Assembly (NCBI GenBank): GCA_026724425.1
Contig: JAIUCV010000023.1
Location: forward strand, 6,453,958-6,517,957
DNA: 64,000 nucleotides
Direction of reading: 5' to 3'
Origin: Erythrophleum ivorense
Lineage: Eukaryota > Streptophyta > Magnoliopsida > Fabales > Fabaceae
Shown here: piece by piece, positions 60,331 to 64,000 of the stretch
Position numbering within the stretch: the first letter of the stretch is position 1
How the letters are laid out: each line of letters starts with the position of its first letter
Program-made: the position numbers and the translations under genes
Notes under the pieces: model-generated
What the model saw: only the letters and a program-made list of their open reading frames with translations
The model's database searches: none
What the model was told of the DNA's origin: nothing

Positions 60331-60990
60331 CATCCTCAGATAGATTGAACTCCTGGACACTACCCTGGGTTATCTGGGCTCTAATCTTCTTTACATGGTT
60401 GTCTGCTTGCTGGGCTTCTTTTATCTGATCCCTCAAGTCATTTTCTAATCGGGTCTCACTCATTAATAATTTTTCCAAACATACCTCGCAGGAGAGACTC
60501 ATGTCTCTAAATCTTTCAATCAATTCCTGCTCTCGGATCATCATACAGGCCATATGTATGGATTTTCTACTTAGAGCATCAGCTACCATATTAGCCTTGC
60601 CAGGATGGTATTTCAATGTGAACTCATAATCTTTCAAAAATTTTAACCATCTTCGTTGCCTCATATTTAGCTCTTTCTGTTCAAATAAATATTTAAGATT
60701 CTTGTGGTCGCTGTAAATTTCTATTGCTGCCCCATATAAGTAGTGTCTCCATATTTTCAGAGCAAATACCATTACAGCTAACTCTAAGTTGTGTGTGGGG
60801 TAGTTTTTCTCGTGAGACTTCAACTGTCTAGAAGCATAAGCTACCACTTAGCCTCTTTGCATAAGCACACATCCTAACCCTTTTTTAGAGGCATCACTGT
60901 ACACTACAAAAGTTTCTTTAGGGTCAGAGAGTACTAGAACTGGAGCTGTGGTCAACTTGTGCTTCAATTCTTAGAAACTACTCTCATATT
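60209..60990 (-). pseudogene. E2 RNase H
   Basis: Minus strand: FVVYSDASKKGLGCVLMQRG, then a TAG (GGC-TAA-type change of a CGA codon relative to E1). The 212-codon open stretch 60847-60209 holds MVAYASRQLKSHEKNYPTH, LELAVMVFALKIWRHYLYG, IEIYSDHKNLKYLFEQKE and YHPGKANMVADALSRKS, and runs into the integrase zinc region. The catalytic Glu and Asp are visible. Confidence 0.9.
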
Positions 60991-61960
60991 TCTCATTCCA
61001 CACAAACGACACATTCTTTCTAGTGAGCTGGGTCAGTAGCATCATTATTTGAGAAAAAACCTGAATAAACCTCCTATAATACCCTGCCAAACCTAGAAAG
61101 CTCCTAATCTCTGTCACTGTTCTAGGTCTCTCCCACTATAATATTGCCTCTACCTTATGGGGATCTACTGCGACCCCTGCCTGGGAGATCACATAACCAA
61201 GAAACGAAACCTCAGTGAGCCAGAAATCACATTTACTAAGTTTAGCATACAACTATTTCTCTCTCAAGGTCTCTAGGGCTAATCTCAGGTGTTGCTCATG
61301 TTCCTCTATACTTTTCGAGTAGATGAGGATGTCATCTATGAAGACTACTATGAACCTGTCTAAATATGGCCTGAAAACTCTATTTATGTAATCCATAAAA
61401 ACTGCAGGTACATTCGTCAACCCGAAAGGCATAACTAGGAATTCATAGTGCCCGTATCTAATTCTAAAGGCTGTCTTGGAAATATCATCCGCCTTTATCC
61501 TGAGCTAATGATATCTCGACCTGAGGTCTATCTTGGAAAATACTGACGCTCCTACTAACTGATCTAGGAGGTCATCTATGCGAGGGAGAGGGTACTTATT
61601 CTTAATGGTGATTTTATTGAGTTCCCAGTAATCTATACATAGCCTAAGGCTTCCGTCCTTCTTCTTTACAAATAGGACTGGAGCTCCCCACGATGAGACA
61701 CTAAGTTTGATGAAACCCTTCTCTAATACCTCCTCTATCTGTTTCTTAAGCTCTGCTAGCTCGGTGGGGGCCATTCTATATAGGGCCTTAGACACTGGAC
61801 CTGCCCCAGGTACAATGGCTATAGGAAACTTAACCTCTCTCTCTAGGGTTAGTCCACTAATCTCCTTGGGAAATACCTCGAGGAACTCTCTTACTACTGG
61901 AATTTCATCTATACCCTCTTTTACCTCAGCCTGGACTGAAAAGAAAACCAAATACCCTTG
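60991..61960 (-). pseudogene. E2 reverse transcriptase
   Basis: Minus strand open stretch 61951-61505: EEGIDE-like linker, EVFPKEISGLTLEREVKFPI, GAPVLFVKKKDGSLRLCIDY and FSKIDLRSRYH, then a stop (TAG at about 61505, CAG in E1). The catalytic FIDDILIYSKS is intact (about 61345-61320). LETLREK-stop-LYAKLSK and SQAGVAVDPHKVEA follow. A few stops only: the best-preserved RT of the E pair. Confidence 0.9.
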
Positions 61961-62460
61961 ACAACCATGCCCTAGAGATCTCTCAACCTAGGAAGTGGTC
62001 ATAATAGATAACTCAGCCCTAGTGCTAGGCACAATCCCATACTCAGGTAAAGTAATACACCTGTGGCTACAATCTAGTGTGGCGTTATTTACAGACATCT
62101 AGTTCATACCAATGATCATATCAATATCAATGAGGGGCATACAAATCAAATCAAGGGTGGTCAGACAATAATTAAACTGGATCACACAATTTAAGCAAGC
62201 ATGGGAGGTAATGGCTTGGTTTCCAGTGGGGGTAGATACATGTAACTCATATGGCAATGTATGCATACTCAGACCCAACCTCTTAACATAGTCATATGAT
62301 ATGAAAGAGCGGCTAGCACCCGAATCAAATAAGGCAGTTATAGAAAACTCATTTATCTTAATAGTACCTTGAATCAGACTCGGGGACTGGCTAGCCTCCT
62401 ACTGTGATAGGGCAAAGACTCTACCCTGGGTCTGTGGTCTAGGAGGAGGAGCCATCTCCC
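61961..62460 (-). pseudogene. E2 protease, decayed
   Basis: Minus strand: KINEFSITALFDSGASRSFI with intact Asp-Ser-Gly. Then LGLSMHTLPYELHVSTPTGN and LDLICMPLIDIDMIIGMN, a stop, and NNATLDCSHRCITLPEYGI, ending VPSTRAELSIMTTS. Same order as E1 with fewer lesions. Confidence 0.9.
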
Positions 62461-63640
62461 TCGGCTGTGTAATCTATAGAGGGGCTTGTGGAGAAGCTTG
62501 GGTGCAATCTCTAGCTATATGCCCCGGCCTGCCATATCTAAAACACACATTCTGCCCTGTATAGCATGGTCTGGTACTATGATTCCTGCCATACTGGAGA
62601 CATATGATAGGTGGAGCACTGCTTTTACTAGACTGAGTTCTCCTTCTCTTGCCCCTTTAGTTCCACTGACTCTTTCCACCTCTATAGCTCGTCACTGCAG
62701 GCTGGAAACCATCTCTGGATCTCTTGGGCTCAAGGAGGGGAAGAGGTGGTCTGGCGTTGGAGGTGGGCTGCATCATCCTAAGATTCGTTTCTGTCACTCT
62801 ACATACTTCTACAAGGGTGTTGAAGTGTCTGATTCTCTGTGGCACTACCCTATCTCTGATCATAGGGAGCAAGCCTTTCTCTAACCTATCTGCCCTCCAT
62901 CTCTCATCGTCATATCTCTGTAGGTATGAGGAATATCTGGATAGCTCAATAAACTTTGCTACATATTAGTCCATGGACATCCCCGGAGTCTGTCTGAACA
63001 GGATAAATTCTGACTCCTTCTCATCTCTGATAGAATCGGGGAAATAATTCTTGTGGAATGCCTCGAGGAATGCCTCCCAAGTGATCGGGGCGTTCCTCGC
63101 TCTCAGAATAGGCTTAGTGCCCTTCCACCAGTAAATTGCTTCTCTCTGTAATTGGAATACAACCATCTTGGCTTTTTGCTCAGACGTGCACTCCATCACC
63201 TCGAAGATCTGTTCTAACTCCATAATCCAAGCCTCAACTTTATCTGCGTTCATCTCACCATCAAAGGTGGGAGGCCCGAATTTTCTAAACTGTGTGATCA
63301 CTTTTTTGATCGAGGTTTGCTGCTCAGCAGGAGGCGTCTGAGCTGGTGGAATTGGGGCAATAGCTTGCATGTGTGGCTGCGCATTTGTTGGAGTCGCCCC
63401 TGAGTGCTCGGGATGATTTGAGTGTGGAGGTGGCTAAGGAGGAGGAGGTGTAGGGCCCTGGCTATCTCTCTCAGCAAGCCGTTCCTGTAACTGCATGATA
63501 ACGGCCTGCTGCTGATCTAGGCGAGCCATAATAGACTGTAAGGCTCTAGTAATAGGATCACTAGGCCCGGCTTCATCAGCTTGAGCCACTCTGGGAGGCC
63601 TACCTCTTCCTCTACCTCTACCTTGGCACGTGTCAACCAT
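62461..63640 (-). pseudogene. gag: E2 gag, full length but broken
   Basis: Minus strand from the ATG at 63640: MVDTCQGRGRGRGRPPRVAQ, coiled-coil-like SIMARLDQQQAVIMQLQERL, and a Pro-rich linker with a stop. The open stretch 63370-62966 is the capsid core (PPTFDGEMNADKVEAWIMEL, then AIYWWKGTKP and WEAFLEAFHKNYFP), ending MSMD-stop-YVAKFIELSRYS. Both zinc motifs have lost a cysteine (CLQYGRNH and CFRYGRPGHIARDC, TGT-to-TAT). E1 lacks the capsid core, so this copy shows what E1 lost. Confidence 0.9.
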
Positions 63641-63777
63641 CTTTCTAAAACATATAAGCATGCTTTAGTACATAATAAGGAACATGCCACTACCATGCAC
63701 GCAATCATCCATAAACAAGCTCATATACATCTTGGCAACTCACAAACACAAGCCACAACCCACAATGAGAGCCTAAA

Positions 63778-63794
63778 CCTTTGCTCTGATACCA
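63778..63794 (-). promoter_or_regulatory. primer binding site of E2 (tRNA-iMet type)
   Basis: On the minus strand, TGGTATCAGAGCAAAGG, a perfect TGGTATCAGAGC match to the initiator tRNA-Met 3' end complement, five bases after the LTR. Confidence 0.9.
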
Positions 63795-63799
63795 ACAAA

Positions 63800-64000
63800 T
63801 GTAACACCATCATTTCTAGCTCATACCCATCATGCCTTACAAGCTCATGTGAGATATAGGAGGAATAAAGTGAGATTTTCCTTATTAGATTCTTGTACTT
63901 TTTTAACATTACAGCATGGTTAACAATTCATTTTTGTGTCACATGGACTGTGTGAGCTCATTCTATGCATCCTCATATTTAATTTTACCATTACAACTCA
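63800..64000 (-). repeat. 5' LTR of E2, 3'-terminal 201 bp only
   Basis: On the minus strand this ends ...GATGGTGTTACA at 63800 and matches the end of the 3' LTR (56257-56457). The rest is outside the window. Confidence 0.95.

Larger units (their letters stand above)
56257..64000 (-). mobile_element. GypA-like element E2 (minus), 5' LTR truncated by window end
   Basis: 3' LTR 56257-59064, polypurine tract, integrase, RNase H, RT, protease, gag, primer site, then 5' LTR from 63800 onward. Left flanking 5-mer TAGTA (56252-56256); the right copy lies outside. Over the first 200 bp visible in both, the two LTRs differ at about 17 positions by hand count, mostly transitions, so the element is old although it is the innermost layer here. 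Confidence 0.95.

Noticed and set aside
63778..63794. tRNA gene fragment
   Set aside because: The match is only to the 3' end complement of initiator tRNA-Met and sits at the LTR edge; it is a primer binding site.

Overview
This window is nuclear DNA from a flowering plant. It is AT-rich and almost entirely repetitive. No intact host gene, tRNA or rRNA was found. The evidence for a plant is a decayed copy of the plastid rpl20 start at the left edge, a CACTA (En/Spm) TNP2-type transposase remnant, a plant LINE ORF1 remnant (DUF4283-like), and many Ty3/gypsy elements. The gypsy elements have initiator-Met-tRNA primer sites, long LTRs (2.7-3.7 kb) and an integrase tail like those of chromoviruses, probably the Tekay/Del clade. 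The species cannot be named from this sequence.

Layout. 1-1380: plastid-derived DNA (rpl20 start) and a near-perfect 786-bp inverted repeat. 1650-3430: degenerate LINE ORF1, minus strand. 3431-5717: AT-rich DNA with no recognised gene. 5718-9124: solo LTR of family GypC. 9125-10021, 12817-13278 and 35033-35858: pieces of one plus-strand CACTA transposon. It was split first by a GypB solo LTR (10022-12816) and then by a nest of gypsy LTRs (13279-35032). From outside in, that nest is: GypC solo LTR C1; inside it a truncated minus-strand GypC LTR (C3) and, separately, a GypC solo LTR (C2); inside C3 a GypB solo LTR (B2); inside B2 a full-length GypA element (A1, 16384-26604). Almost every layer is closed by a 5-bp target-site duplication (TSD) readable in the sequence.

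35859-50032: a minus-strand GypC element whose single LTR (45538-49215) has internal sequence on both sides, i.e. a tandem arrangement. Its gag-pol is split by a GypB solo LTR (B3) and a GypC solo LTR (C4). 50033-56256: a plus-strand GypA-like element (E1) inserted in the GypC integrase region. 56257-64000: a minus-strand GypA-like element (E2) inserted in the E1 integrase; its 5' LTR runs off the right edge.

All gag-pol genes are broken by stops, frameshifts or deletions, so the region looks like old, methylation-decayed heterochromatin. Seven solo LTRs against one element with both LTRs present (plus E2, with one LTR cut by the window) point to much LTR-LTR recombination. The most interesting signals are in the LTRs. 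One is a cryptic repeat of about 180-190 bp, present about four times in the 3' part of the GypA and GypC LTRs. Others are arrays of short palindromic words (TATAGCGA in GypA, CCGCGG in GypB) and a roughly 33-bp tandem repeat. Also notable are two in-frame stop codons shared by E1 and E2. The names GypA, GypB, GypC and A1, B1 and so on are working labels for this window only.
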